64,000 bases of DNA, from NCBI RefSeq assembly GCF_030732865.1, contig NZ_JASHKB010000004.1, positions 1-64,000 of the forward strand, written 5' to 3'. Made by a program: the position numbers and the translations under genes. Below, one piece after another: positions 1 through 7,002 of this stretch. The stretch is from Roseitalea sp. MMSF_3546. Its GTDB lineage: Bacteria > Pseudomonadota > Alphaproteobacteria > Rhizobiales > Rhizobiaceae. How positions within the stretch are numbered: the first letter of the stretch is position 1; each line of letters opens with the position of its first letter. The notes under the pieces are model-generated. The model did no database searches, was not told the origin of the DNA, and saw only the letters and a list, made by a program, of their open reading frames with translations.

Positions 1-283
1 ATCGTCGAACCAGTTTCGCCGCTGCCTCAGGACGTCCGGTCGATCCTGCTCGATGGCGTGGCCGGTCTTTTTTTCCGCGTCATACCATGACGCTTGAAAA
101 AGCGGTGCAATCCCGCAACCGAAACCGACAGGCCGGTTTTGGCCAGCTCAACACGCAGCTCTTCAAGCGTGATGTCCTTGTTGGCTTTCCAAATGGCCAG
201 GATATCGGCGGCCCGTTCTTCCACCCGGTGTGAGCGCATGTCGCCGCCTTGCGCCTTGGGCTTGAAGTGGCCGAACTGGCGGC
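1..283 (-). mobile_element. IS630-family transposase fragment, truncated at both ends
   Basis: The minus-strand reading FGHFKPKAQGGDMRSHRVEE followed by ITLEELRVELAKTGLSVSV and HRFFKRHGMTRKK is the helix-turn-helix linker region of IS630-family transposases. After a run of seven A (minus strand, about positions 68-74) the zero frame soon stops at 27-29, while the -1 frame continues with the typical IS630 sequence TGHAIEQDRPDVLRQRRNWF to the window edge. This fits either programmed -1 frameshifting, known in parts of this family, or a plain frameshift mutation. The usual N-terminal 50-60 residues are missing: similarity begins only a few bases before the dctM stop codon, so the element was cut there. 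The DDE catalytic part would lie left of the window. Confidence 0.8.
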
Positions 284-285
284 GC

Positions 286-1572
286 CTACATCATCCCGGG
301 CAGCCACAGCGTCAGTCCCGGCGCGAGGATCAGGACCGCCATCAGCAGTAGCAGCACGAAGAAATACGGCACGACCGCGCGGGCGATGCGCGTCATCGTC
401 TCGCCGGTGATGCCCTGGATGACGAAGAGGTTGAACCCGACTGGCGGGGTCAGCTGCGCCATCTCGATGGTGACGACGAGAAAGACTCCGAACCATAGCG
501 GATCCCAGCCTGCGCTCACCACGGCGGGAAGCGTGATGGGAAGCGTCACGACGATCATCGACATGCCGTCGAGGATGGTGCCGAGGACGAGGTACAGCAC
601 CAGGAGCAGAACCACCACGCCATAAGGCCCGAGATCGGCGCTGTCGATCAATCCGACCACGTAGGTCGGTACACCGAGATAGTTGAAGGCCACCGAAAGA
701 AACGCGCCGCCGCTGGTGATCAGCGCCAGCATGCTCGAGGTGCGCACTGTCGCGACGGCGGCCTCGTTCAACGCTCTGAAACTGAGGTCGCGACCGAGGG
801 CGGCGAGGCCGATGGCGCCGACCACACCGATAGCGGCGGCCTCGGTGGGGCTGGCGAAACCACCATAGAGCCCGACGATCAGCAGCAGGATCAGAGCGGT
901 AATCGGCCCCAGCTTGCGGATGCTCCCGATCCGGTCGCTCCAGCTGAACGCGTCGCCGCCCCCGTCCCCCGTCCGGCGATAGAGCGTCAGCGCCATGGTC
1001 ATCAGCGAAAAGCCGAATGCCAGCACCAGGCCGGGAACGATGCCGGCGATGAAAAGCTTCAGGATGGAGACTTCCGCCAGCACGCCGTAGACGATCATCG
1101 GCAGGCTGGGCGGAATGAGAAAACCGATCGTGCTGGCCCCGGCGAGCGAACCGACGGCGAGCGAGCGGTCATAGCCGCGCCTGTCGAGTTCGCTCAGCGT
1201 GATCCGTCCAACGGTCGCCGTCGTCGCGGCGGACGAGCCCGAGACAGCGGCAAACAGTGTCGAAGCGATGATGTTGATATGCAGCAGCCGGCCCGGCAGA
1301 CGGGTCGTCCAGGGGGCGAGACCGCTGAACATGTGATCCGAGATCCGGGTGCGAAACAGCACTTCGGCCATCAGGATGAACAGGGGCAAGGCCAGAAGGT
1401 CGGTCGAGCTGACGGTGTTGAACAGGTTCTGCGCCAGCACCTTGTCGACCGGCAGTGAATGAAAATACGCCAGCCCGAAGATGCCGGTCGCCATCATCGA
1501 TAGCCCGATCCAGAGGCCGCCGGCCAACAGGATCGCGAAAAGGCCGACAAGGACTGCGATTATCACGCTCAT
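286..1572 (-). CDS. dctM: TRAP transporter large permease (DctM family)
   Basis: The 428-residue product is the 12-segment large membrane subunit that forms the translocation channel of a sodium-driven tripartite (TRAP) importer. The start is the ATG giving MSVIIAVLVGLFAIL. The open frame continues far upstream, but that part is the shadow of dctQ. Family hallmarks are the hydrophobic N-terminus, the ASTIGFLIPPSLPMIVYGVLAE block, GGFASPTEAAAIGVVGA in the middle, and LTPPVGFNLFVIQGI near the C-terminus. The length is normal for DctM. The start overlaps the dctQ stop by four bases, so the two are translationally coupled. The stop codon directly abuts an IS630 fragment, so the original 3' flank is lost. 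The substrate cannot be read from the permease. Confidence 0.95.
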   Translation of the reverse strand: MSVIIAVLVGLFAILLAGGLWIGLSMMATGIFGLAYFHSLPVDKVLAQNLFNTVSSTDLLALPLFILMAEVLFRTRISDHMFSGLAPWTTRLPGRLLHINIIASTLFAAVSGSSAATTATVGRITLSELDRRGYDRSLAVGSLAGASTIGFLIPPSLPMIVYGVLAEVSILKLFIAGIVPGLVLAFGFSLMTMALTLYRRTGDGGGDAFSWSDRIGSIRKLGPITALILLLIVGLYGGFASPTEAAAIGVVGAIGLAALGRDLSFRALNEAAVATVRTSSMLALITSGGAFLSVAFNYLGVPTYVVGLIDSADLGPYGVVVLLLVLYLVLGTILDGMSMIVVTLPITLPAVVSAGWDPLWFGVFLVVTIEMAQLTPPVGFNLFVIQGITGETMTRIARAVVPYFFVLLLLMAVLILAPGLTLWLPGMM

Positions 1573-2096
1573 TTGCGCGCTTTCGGCTCCGGCAGTTCCT
1601 CGCCCGCCAGAAGCAGAGCGAACCGGGCGGCGAAGACACAGGCGAACAGCCCCATGCCGAGCGCGACAAAGCCTTGCGGCAGGGCAATCGGCAAGGAGAG
1701 TTCCCAGGACTTCGAACCGCGCGACAGGGAGGTGAGGCTGAGATTTGCGAGCGCCACGGTCGCGTAGCTGCTGACGGCCACTGCCAGTATCAGTACGACA
1801 CCTTCGAGGACCCGTGCGGGAAATCCCCTGACAAGGCCGGACATGAGCGCGACCCGGACATGGCTGCCCGAACGCAGCGCCGGCGCCAGGCCGAGATAGA
1901 ACATCGCCGACATCACGAAGGCGGCGAGTTCCCAGCTTCCCGCCAGCGAGTAGGACAGCAGATTGCGCGACAACAATTCGGCCAGAAGCACTGCGAAGAT
2001 GAGCCAAAGCAGGATCGCGGAAGCGGTTTCCGCGATCCCCGTCAACAGGTTCACGCCGCGTTCGACGGCGTGAACGAAGGCGGGTCGGGTCATCAC
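1569..2096 (-). CDS. dctQ: TRAP transporter small permease (DctQ family)
   Basis: This 175-residue protein is predicted to have four membrane segments (around residues 20-45, 55-75, 95-115 and 140-165). It is the small membrane subunit that pairs with DctM and the periplasmic DctP. The LLSRNLLSYSLAGSWELAAF region matches the usual DctQ pattern of a first loop followed by an S-WxxE motif. It overlaps dctM by four bases and the end of dctP by four bases, giving a tight P-Q-M order. Two ATG codons in a row (MMTR) leave the start uncertain by one codon. DctQ proteins diverge strongly, so the assignment rests mainly on hydrophobicity and on position between the two recognisable subunits. Confidence 0.92.
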   Translation of the reverse strand: MMTRPAFVHAVERGVNLLTGIAETASAILLWLIFAVLLAELLSRNLLSYSLAGSWELAAFVMSAMFYLGLAPALRSGSHVRVALMSGLVRGFPARVLEGVVLILAVAVSSYATVALANLSLTSLSRGSKSWELSLPIALPQGFVALGMGLFACVFAARFALLLAGEELPEPKARK

Positions 2097-3067
2097 TTCC
2101 GCTCGTCGAGATAGGCGTCAAGCACCGGACCGGCCTGGGGACCGCCATTTTCGGCGAATGCCTCCCACTGCTTCTTCGCCGCGTCTTCCAGCGCGGCCGA
2201 GAATTCCGCGGTCGGGGCGGACACATTCATGCCGTTCTCGCCCAGTTCCTTCAGGCGCAGCGTATTCTCGGTCTCAGCACCTGCACGGAAATCCGGCTCC
2301 ATCCGTTCGGCGATGTCGGTGATGATCTTCTGGTTCTCGGGCGAGAGCGCGTTGAACGAGTCGAGGTTCACGGCGACCACGGCGGTCGGGTTCACGTAGC
2401 TGATCGTGTTCACCGCACCCATGAACTCCCAGAACTTGCCGTCGACACCGGAGGTGGCGGACGTCGCGATACCGTCAAGTCCGCCGGAGGCGAGCGCCAC
2501 GAGGGCGTCAGCCCAGGGCATCAGCACCGGCGCCGCGCCGACGTCGGCGAGGAAATCGGTGCTGGACTTGTTGGCGGTGCGGATCTTGAGCGCGTCGAGA
2601 TCGGAGACGTCGGACACCGGATCCTTGGTGTAGAGCTGCGCACCCGGCCAGAATACGGAATAGAGGATCTTCTGGTTGTTGCGTTCGGCAATCTTCTCGT
2701 AGGTCGGGCTCGCCAGTTCATTCAGCTTCTTCGCATCGTCGAAACCCTGGGTCAGATAGGGCAGGCCCTGAATGGCGAAGAACGGCTCGTCACCGACCGC
2801 GGTATCCAGGTGATAATGGGCGATCGGCACGATCCCGTCGCGCACCGCGCCCAGCACTTCGGGACCCTTGAGGCCAAGCGACCCACCGGCCATGACCTCG
2901 ATCACGACCTCGCCGTTGGTTTCCTCCTCGACCGCCTCGGCGAACTTCATCGCGTTCTGCGTGTCGAAGTTCCCGGCCGGGAAGTTGATATGCATCTGCC
3001 ACGTGGTTTCGGCCTGCGCGGCGGTCGTGCTCAGGAGAAATGCGGCAGCTATGGCTCTGATTGTCAT
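2093..3067 (-). CDS. dctP: TRAP transporter substrate-binding protein (DctP family)
   Basis: This is a periplasmic solute-binding protein of 324 residues that delivers its ligand to DctQM. I start it at MTIRAIAAAFLLSTTAAQAE, which is a clear Sec signal peptide preceded by a GAGGACC ribosome-binding site. The longer reading from 3097 adds a hydrophilic stretch in front of the signal and is unlikely. The DALKIRTANKSS segment carries the arginine that binds the substrate carboxylate in DctP proteins, so an organic acid or other carboxylated ligand is likely. The NPTAVVAVNLDSFNALSPENQ region is also typical. The next gene upstream on the same strand is an aminotransferase, 101 bases away, which suggests an amino-acid-like or keto-acid ligand. 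That link is inference. Confidence 0.94.
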   Translation of the reverse strand: MTIRAIAAAFLLSTTAAQAETTWQMHINFPAGNFDTQNAMKFAEAVEEETNGEVVIEVMAGGSLGLKGPEVLGAVRDGIVPIAHYHLDTAVGDEPFFAIQGLPYLTQGFDDAKKLNELASPTYEKIAERNNQKILYSVFWPGAQLYTKDPVSDVSDLDALKIRTANKSSTDFLADVGAAPVLMPWADALVALASGGLDGIATSATSGVDGKFWEFMGAVNTISYVNPTAVVAVNLDSFNALSPENQKIITDIAERMEPDFRAGAETENTLRLKELGENGMNVSAPTAEFSAALEDAAKKQWEAFAENGGPQAGPVLDAYLDERK

Positions 3068-3168
3068 TGGGTGGTCCTCGCTCTGTTGGAACAACACTTG
3101 GTGGCTTCAGGTCTCGCGGTGCTGGCTTCTTTCCGAGTTTCGGGCCGGGGTTCGCGGTTCAGGGATGG

Positions 3169-4338
3169 TTACAACGCGTTGAAAAAGGTCTGCATGCGGT
3201 CCATCGCCATGGTGAGCCGTTCCGTGCTTTCCGATCCGAAGCACACCCGCAGCCTCCCCTCGCCGGCAGTCCCGTAGAAGGCGCCGGATTCGACCACCAC
3301 GTCGGCCTCGTCCATGAGCCGGTCCGCGGCATCCTGGCTGCTCAGGCCGGTTCCGGAAATGTCGGGGAAGGCGTAGATCGTGCCCTGCGGCAACGCACAG
3401 CTGATACCCGGCATCTGGTTCAGCCGTTCCACAACGATGTTGCGCTTCCGGCGGTCCTCCTCGACCAGTTCCGACAGGACCTCGCCGGGGCCGAGCAGGG
3501 CGGCACGTCCGCCGTACTGGATGAAGGTATTTACGTGTGTCACTTCGGTGGCGACGATCTTGGCAATGGCTCGCAGCAGCGTCGGCGCGGCGGTGACGTA
3601 GCCGAGGCGCCAGCCATCCATCGCATAGGCCTTGGTGAAGGCGTACATAGAAACCGTCCGCTCCGACATGCCCGGCAGCGAGGCGATGCTGACATGGCCG
3701 GGGCCTTCGAAGACGATGTGGTCATAGACCTCGTCGGCAATCACATAGAGGTCGTGTCGCCGGACGACATCGGCCAGGCCCTCGAGTTCCTCACGCGTGT
3801 AGACCCGCCCCGTCGGATTGCAGGGATTGACGATGACGACGGCCTTGGTCCGGTCGGTGATCGCCGCCTCCACGGCGGCGGGATCGATCGAGAAATCGCC
3901 GGCCGGGTCGAGCTTCACCGGCACCGGTCGGGCGCCGGCCATCTCGATCTTGCCGAGATGCTGCGGGTAATAGGGTTCCAGCAGGATCACCTCGTCGCCA
4001 TCGTCGATCAGCGCCATGAAGGCCGCGAAAGAGGCCTGGGTCAGGCCATTCGTGACGATGACGTCGTCCGGGCCGACTTCCAGGGCGTTATAGGCGCGCA
4101 GCTTTTCGGCGATCGCGGCGCGGAACGCCGGAAGGCCCGCCAGATCGCTGTAGTGCACCTCGCCGGCGCGAAGCGCGTCGACGGTCGCGTCGATGATGTG
4201 GCGGGGCGTCATTTGCGAAGGACGGCCAAGTTCCAGGTGGATCAGGTCTCGTGCCGGGTCGGTGAGCCCGACCGCCTTCGCGAACATTCCGTAGCTCTTT
4301 TTCGATGTCTGCGTTACGCGACGAGCGAGTTCAAGCAT
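3169..4338 (-). CDS. Class I/II pyridoxal-phosphate aminotransferase
   Basis: This 389-residue fold-type I PLP enzyme is of the aspartate/alanine aminotransferase type. Motifs in order are VHYSDLAGLPAFRAAI near residue 82, VTNGLTQASFAAF at the cofactor phosphate site, VIVNPCNPTGRVYTREEL (NPxxPTG) near 170, VIADEVYDHIVF with the PLP-ring Asp/Tyr, and MYAFTKAYAMDGWRLGY, where the Lys is the Schiff-base residue and the Arg binds the substrate carboxylate. It is transcribed towards the TRAP genes and away from a RidA gene, with a 16-bp palindrome in the shared upstream region. RidA proteins quench reactive enamine/imine intermediates from PLP enzymes, so the pairing makes biochemical sense. The amino donor and acceptor are unknown. 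Confidence 0.93.
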   Translation of the reverse strand: MLELARRVTQTSKKSYGMFAKAVGLTDPARDLIHLELGRPSQMTPRHIIDATVDALRAGEVHYSDLAGLPAFRAAIAEKLRAYNALEVGPDDVIVTNGLTQASFAAFMALIDDGDEVILLEPYYPQHLGKIEMAGARPVPVKLDPAGDFSIDPAAVEAAITDRTKAVVIVNPCNPTGRVYTREELEGLADVVRRHDLYVIADEVYDHIVFEGPGHVSIASLPGMSERTVSMYAFTKAYAMDGWRLGYVTAAPTLLRAIAKIVATEVTHVNTFIQYGGRAALLGPGEVLSELVEEDRRKRNIVVERLNQMPGISCALPQGTIYAFPDISGTGLSSQDAADRLMDEADVVVESGAFYGTAGEGRLRVCFGSESTERLTMAMDRMQTFFNAL

Positions 4339-4398
4339 ATCGCCTCTCGATGTTTGGCGGCACGGATCATTGCCGGTCCGGTTTCGACATGATAATCA

Positions 4399-4414
4399 TC
4401 ATTTGATCAAATGA
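4399..4414. promoter_or_regulatory. 16-bp perfect palindrome, likely operator of the divergent aminotransferase-TRAP / RidA promoters
   Basis: TCATTTGATCAAATGA reads identically on both strands. It sits in the 101-base gap between the divergent starts at 4338 and 4440. The position and symmetry suit a dimeric regulator, most simply the GntR protein encoded 0.4 kb away at 4837-5544. The assignment to that regulator is inference. Confidence 0.65.
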
Positions 4415-4439
4415 GCAACTCCAAAAATGGTGCACCGAA

Positions 4440-4823
4440 ATGGCTACGAGATGGACGATCTCATCAGGTTCGAAGTTCGAGACGCTTGCGGGTTACAGCC
4501 GGGCTGTCGTGGACGGAGAGTTCATCTTCGTCTCGGGAACCGTCGGGTACGACTTCAAGACCGGCGCGATCCCAGACGGTGCCGAGGCGCAAACCCGCCA
4601 GGCACTGGCGAATATCGCCGAGGCTCTGGACCAGGCCGGGGCAACGCTCAAAGACGTCGTGCGCGTCCGTGTTTACCTCACAAGGCGCGAAGACATCGTC
4701 CCGGTTTCCCGTATTCTGGGCGAAACCTTCAGCGACCCGCGGCCGACCAACACCACAGTGATCGTCACACTGGCCGAGGAAGAGATGCGCGTTGAACTGG
4801 AAGTCACAGCGCTGAAACGCTGA
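4440..4823 (+). CDS. RidA/YjgF-family enamine/imine deaminase
   Basis: The 127-residue product has the exact length of RidA and its core pattern: AGYSRAVVDGEFIFVSGTVG near the N-terminus, DVVRVRVYLT in the middle and RPTNTTVIVTLAEEEMRVEL at the end. Arg101 and Glu121 line up with the active-site Arg and Glu needed for hydrolysis of 2-aminoacrylate-type intermediates, so it should be catalytically competent. The protein forms trimers in the cytoplasm. It is divergent from the PLP aminotransferase at 3169-4338 and convergent with the GntR gene. It probably scavenges imines made during catabolism of the TRAP substrate. Other frames in this stretch are shadows. Confidence 0.92.
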   Translation: MATRWTISSGSKFETLAGYSRAVVDGEFIFVSGTVGYDFKTGAIPDGAEAQTRQALANIAEALDQAGATLKDVVRVRVYLTRREDIVPVSRILGETFSDPRPTNTTVIVTLAEEEMRVELEVTALKR

Positions 4824-4836
4824 GCGCGACGCGCGC

Positions 4837-5544
4837 CTAACCTGCCATCCGGGCGAGCGCCGACTGCATCTCACGGCGCGTGCGGCGGATGTCCGCCTCG
4901 ATTGCGTCGGCGGCGCGCCCGGCATCATGGTCGCGCAACGCGTCGACTATATCGCTATGTCCGGCGGTGTAGACCTCATGGCCATGTTTGCTGTGAACAA
5001 GTTCCAGGTGGTCCGAAAGAAGACGCATGTAGGGGCCGTACTGAAGCCACAGCGACTCGATCAGCGGCGGCAGGACGGTCGATCCCGATGCCTCGTAGAT
5101 CGCGAAATGAAACGCGCGGTTTCGCATCAGCATGTCGAAGATATCACGGTGATTGCCGACCTCCGCATGGATCCGTGCGAGGCGGTCGATCTCGGCGATC
5201 GTGTCGTCATCGACGCGTTCTGCGGCAAGCTGGGTCGCCCGGCGCTCCAGCAGCACGCGGGCTTCGGTGATGTCGTCCAGCCTCTCAGCATCGACCGCCG
5301 GAACCCGGGCCGACCCATTGGTGCCGAGATCAAGGGCGCCTTCGGCGACCAGCCGGCGCAGTGCCTCGCGCGCGGGCATGTGGCTGGTGTTGAATACCTC
5401 GGAGATTGCGCCGATGGTCAGGATCTGGCTCGGATCGAAGCGCCCCACCGACAGGGCGTCACGCAGTTCACGGTAGACCGTTTCGCCGACGGTCATCCGG
5501 GACGAAACCGGCTTGAAATGCGAAAAACGTGGATTGGCGCTCAT
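4837..5544 (-). CDS. GntR-family transcriptional regulator (FCD type)
   Basis: This is a 235-residue DNA-binding regulator. I take MSANPRFSHF as the start because the winged helix-turn-helix (ETVYRELRDALSVGRF ... IGAISEVFNTSHMPAREALRRL) then lies at about residues 20-85, as is usual. The extra 29 residues of the longer frame look unlike the family. The C-terminal part (DITEARVLLERRATQLAAE ... FHFAIYEASGSTVLPPLIES) is the all-helical FCD ligand domain with the metal-binding Asp/His pattern. It probably controls the neighbouring aminotransferase-TRAP and RidA genes through the palindrome at 4399-4414. It shares fold and wording with the GntR protein at 47523-48254, so the two are likely paralogues. 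Confidence 0.92.
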   Translation of the reverse strand: MSANPRFSHFKPVSSRMTVGETVYRELRDALSVGRFDPSQILTIGAISEVFNTSHMPAREALRRLVAEGALDLGTNGSARVPAVDAERLDDITEARVLLERRATQLAAERVDDDTIAEIDRLARIHAEVGNHRDIFDMLMRNRAFHFAIYEASGSTVLPPLIESLWLQYGPYMRLLSDHLELVHSKHGHEVYTAGHSDIVDALRDHDAGRAADAIEADIRRTRREMQSALARMAG

Positions 5545-5776
5545 CTGCGGCCTTTGCTCGGCAATTTCGACCCTAAGAGCCTGCGCGTCCGACAAAAAAA
5601 TCACATAGAACAGTTCGCCGACGAACGCCACATCGCGTTCTTCGGTGCAGGCCGATCCTCGAATCGTCGGCGCACCTCTGGATGCGCCAGCTCTTCACAG
5701 GATGACATCATTATCCGACGGTTGCGCCAATTTCAGGAAGCTGCCCCGGGCACCCTTCAAACTCGTCCTTTTAAGT
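5545..5776. other. Intergenic stretch with no recognisable gene
   Basis: This lies between the GntR start and the IS66 remnant. It should hold the promoter of the GntR gene. I see no convincing open frame, RNA gene or strong inverted repeat. The base composition is less GC-rich than in the flanking genes. Confidence 0.4.
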
Positions 5777-5968
5777 CTACCCCAAACCGCAAGCGGTGTT
5801 CCGGTCACACCCTGGCGGTGCAATTCCGGTGCAGCAACTCGTCGCCGGAATCACGTCGAGCCTTTCCGAGACATCTTCGCCGATGCAATGCAGGCACCCG
5901 CCGCAGCCGCAGATCAGGCTCTGGGGCTCGATCACCTCGTCGCGCCATCTTCGGTTGCGACGCCGCAT
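5777..5968 (-). pseudogene. IS66-family transposase (TnpC) remnant
   Basis: The minus-strand frame contains RDEVIEPQSLICGCGGCLHC followed by IGEDVSERLDVIPA. This is the CxCGG zinc-finger block of IS66 TnpC transposases. Beyond LDVIPA the expected FRVIVTRRPKYACR is no longer recognisable in this frame, and a stop follows. Only about 110 of the usual 1500 or so bases are identifiable, so the element is a decayed scar. Its upstream end overlaps the 3' end of the LysR gene in another frame. It marks the border between the TRAP cassette and the CocE/ABC cassette. Confidence 0.75.
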
Positions 5969-6891
5969 TCCCTCGATCTTGAGGAACTCGCTCCGACCGC
6001 GGACGCCCTTGCCGGGGCCATGCTGGCAGAAACGGTATCGAGTAGCTTCTGGCCGATGCGCGTAGGGGGCCGCTCGCTACGCACGATCGCGCTGAACTGA
6101 AAGGCGATTTCGGGCTGGAAACGACGGGCGCTCATTTGCGCATCGACGAACGCGCCGACCGTGAGGGGGTCGAGGATCGCCACGCCCATGCCGCGCTTGA
6201 CAAAGGCGCAGGCGACGGCGGCGGTCTTCGTCTCCAGCACGACATTGGGCCGGACCTCGGCATCGGCGAAGATTTGTGCTACCCGGCCGCCCGACGGGAC
6301 GCCGCGATCGAGTGCGATGAAGTTCTCGTTGTCCAGATCATTGACATCGACCTTTTCCCGATTGGCGAGCCGGTGGCCGCTCGGCATCGCGCAGAGCGCG
6401 GCCGCGCGCACCACCGGTATCTGCGTCAGCCCCTTGTGTGGGACCGGATAGGCCACAAAGCCGATCTCGCACCGATTGACGACCACATTGCGGACCACTT
6501 CCTCGAAGGAGCCGACGTCGACGCAAATATCCACATTGGGATAGCGTGCCCTGAAACCGGGCATGATGTCGGCCAGTCGCCCGAGCGCAAAGCTGGAGAT
6601 CGAGGAGATACGCAACCGGTCGGTGCGAAACTCGGCGATGCCGCGGGCCACCTCGCGGATCCGATCCAGACCGGAAAAGCTGCGCTGGACTTCGGCGAAA
6701 AGCGCGTCGGCCTCGGGCGTGGGAAAAAGCTTGCCCGAACGGCGGGTAAACAGCGAAAAGCCGATATCGCCTTCCAGTTCGGCCAGATAGCGGCTCGCCG
6801 TGGGCTGCGAAGTGTTCAAGTACTCCGCTGCACGGGTCACCGAGTGGGTCAACATCAGCGCGTGGAAGACCTCGACGTGCCTCAGGCGCAT
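5932..6891 (-). CDS. LysR-family transcriptional regulator
   Basis: This 319-residue protein has the LysR winged helix-turn-helix at residues 1-60 (MRLRHVEVFHALMLTHSVTR ... NTSQPTASRYLAELE) and a periplasmic-binding-protein-like effector domain after about residue 90 (RLRISSISSFALGRL ... CAFVKRGMGVAILDPLTVG). It is divergent from the CocE-hydrolase/ABC operon beginning at 7003, with 111 bases between, the standard layout for LysR control. Inducer type is not evident. The last 25 or so residues (from SAVGASSSRS onward) are rich in Ser/Arg and run into IS66-derived sequence in a different frame, so the natural C-terminus may have been replaced when the IS inserted. Confidence 0.92.
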   Translation of the reverse strand: MRLRHVEVFHALMLTHSVTRAAEYLNTSQPTASRYLAELEGDIGFSLFTRRSGKLFPTPEADALFAEVQRSFSGLDRIREVARGIAEFRTDRLRISSISSFALGRLADIMPGFRARYPNVDICVDVGSFEEVVRNVVVNRCEIGFVAYPVPHKGLTQIPVVRAAALCAMPSGHRLANREKVDVNDLDNENFIALDRGVPSGGRVAQIFADAEVRPNVVLETKTAAVACAFVKRGMGVAILDPLTVGAFVDAQMSARRFQPEIAFQFSAIVRSERPPTRIGQKLLDTVSASMAPARASAVGASSSRSRECGVATEDGATR

Positions 6892-7002
6892 TGGGATCGC
6901 TCCATATCACAATTGAATAGAACTGCCACGATTTAATATTTTTCACAATGGACCGACCTCACTACGCTCAATCCGGGATCGCGGACTGACCCAAGGGAGG
7001 AC
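6892..7002. promoter_or_regulatory. Divergent promoter region of the LysR gene and the hydrolase/ABC operon
   Basis: This AT-richer stretch of 111 bases separates the two starts. It contains a repeated TCACAATK motif (near 6906 and 6943) and an A/T-rich block around 6930-6945. LysR sites (T-N11-A) are too degenerate to call with confidence. A Shine-Dalgarno-like AAGGGAGG precedes the ATG at 7003. Confidence 0.4.

Noticed and set aside
286-2226. A single 646-residue reading frame across dctM and dctQ
   Set aside because: Only the part from 1572 down resembles DctM. The upstream residues are the shadow of dctQ in another frame, and a normal start exists.
5800-5860. Possible cobalamin-riboswitch-like GGTGCAATTCCGGTGCAG segment
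   Set aside because: The B12-box core and flanking stems are absent, and the segment is better explained as IS66 sequence read on the other strand.
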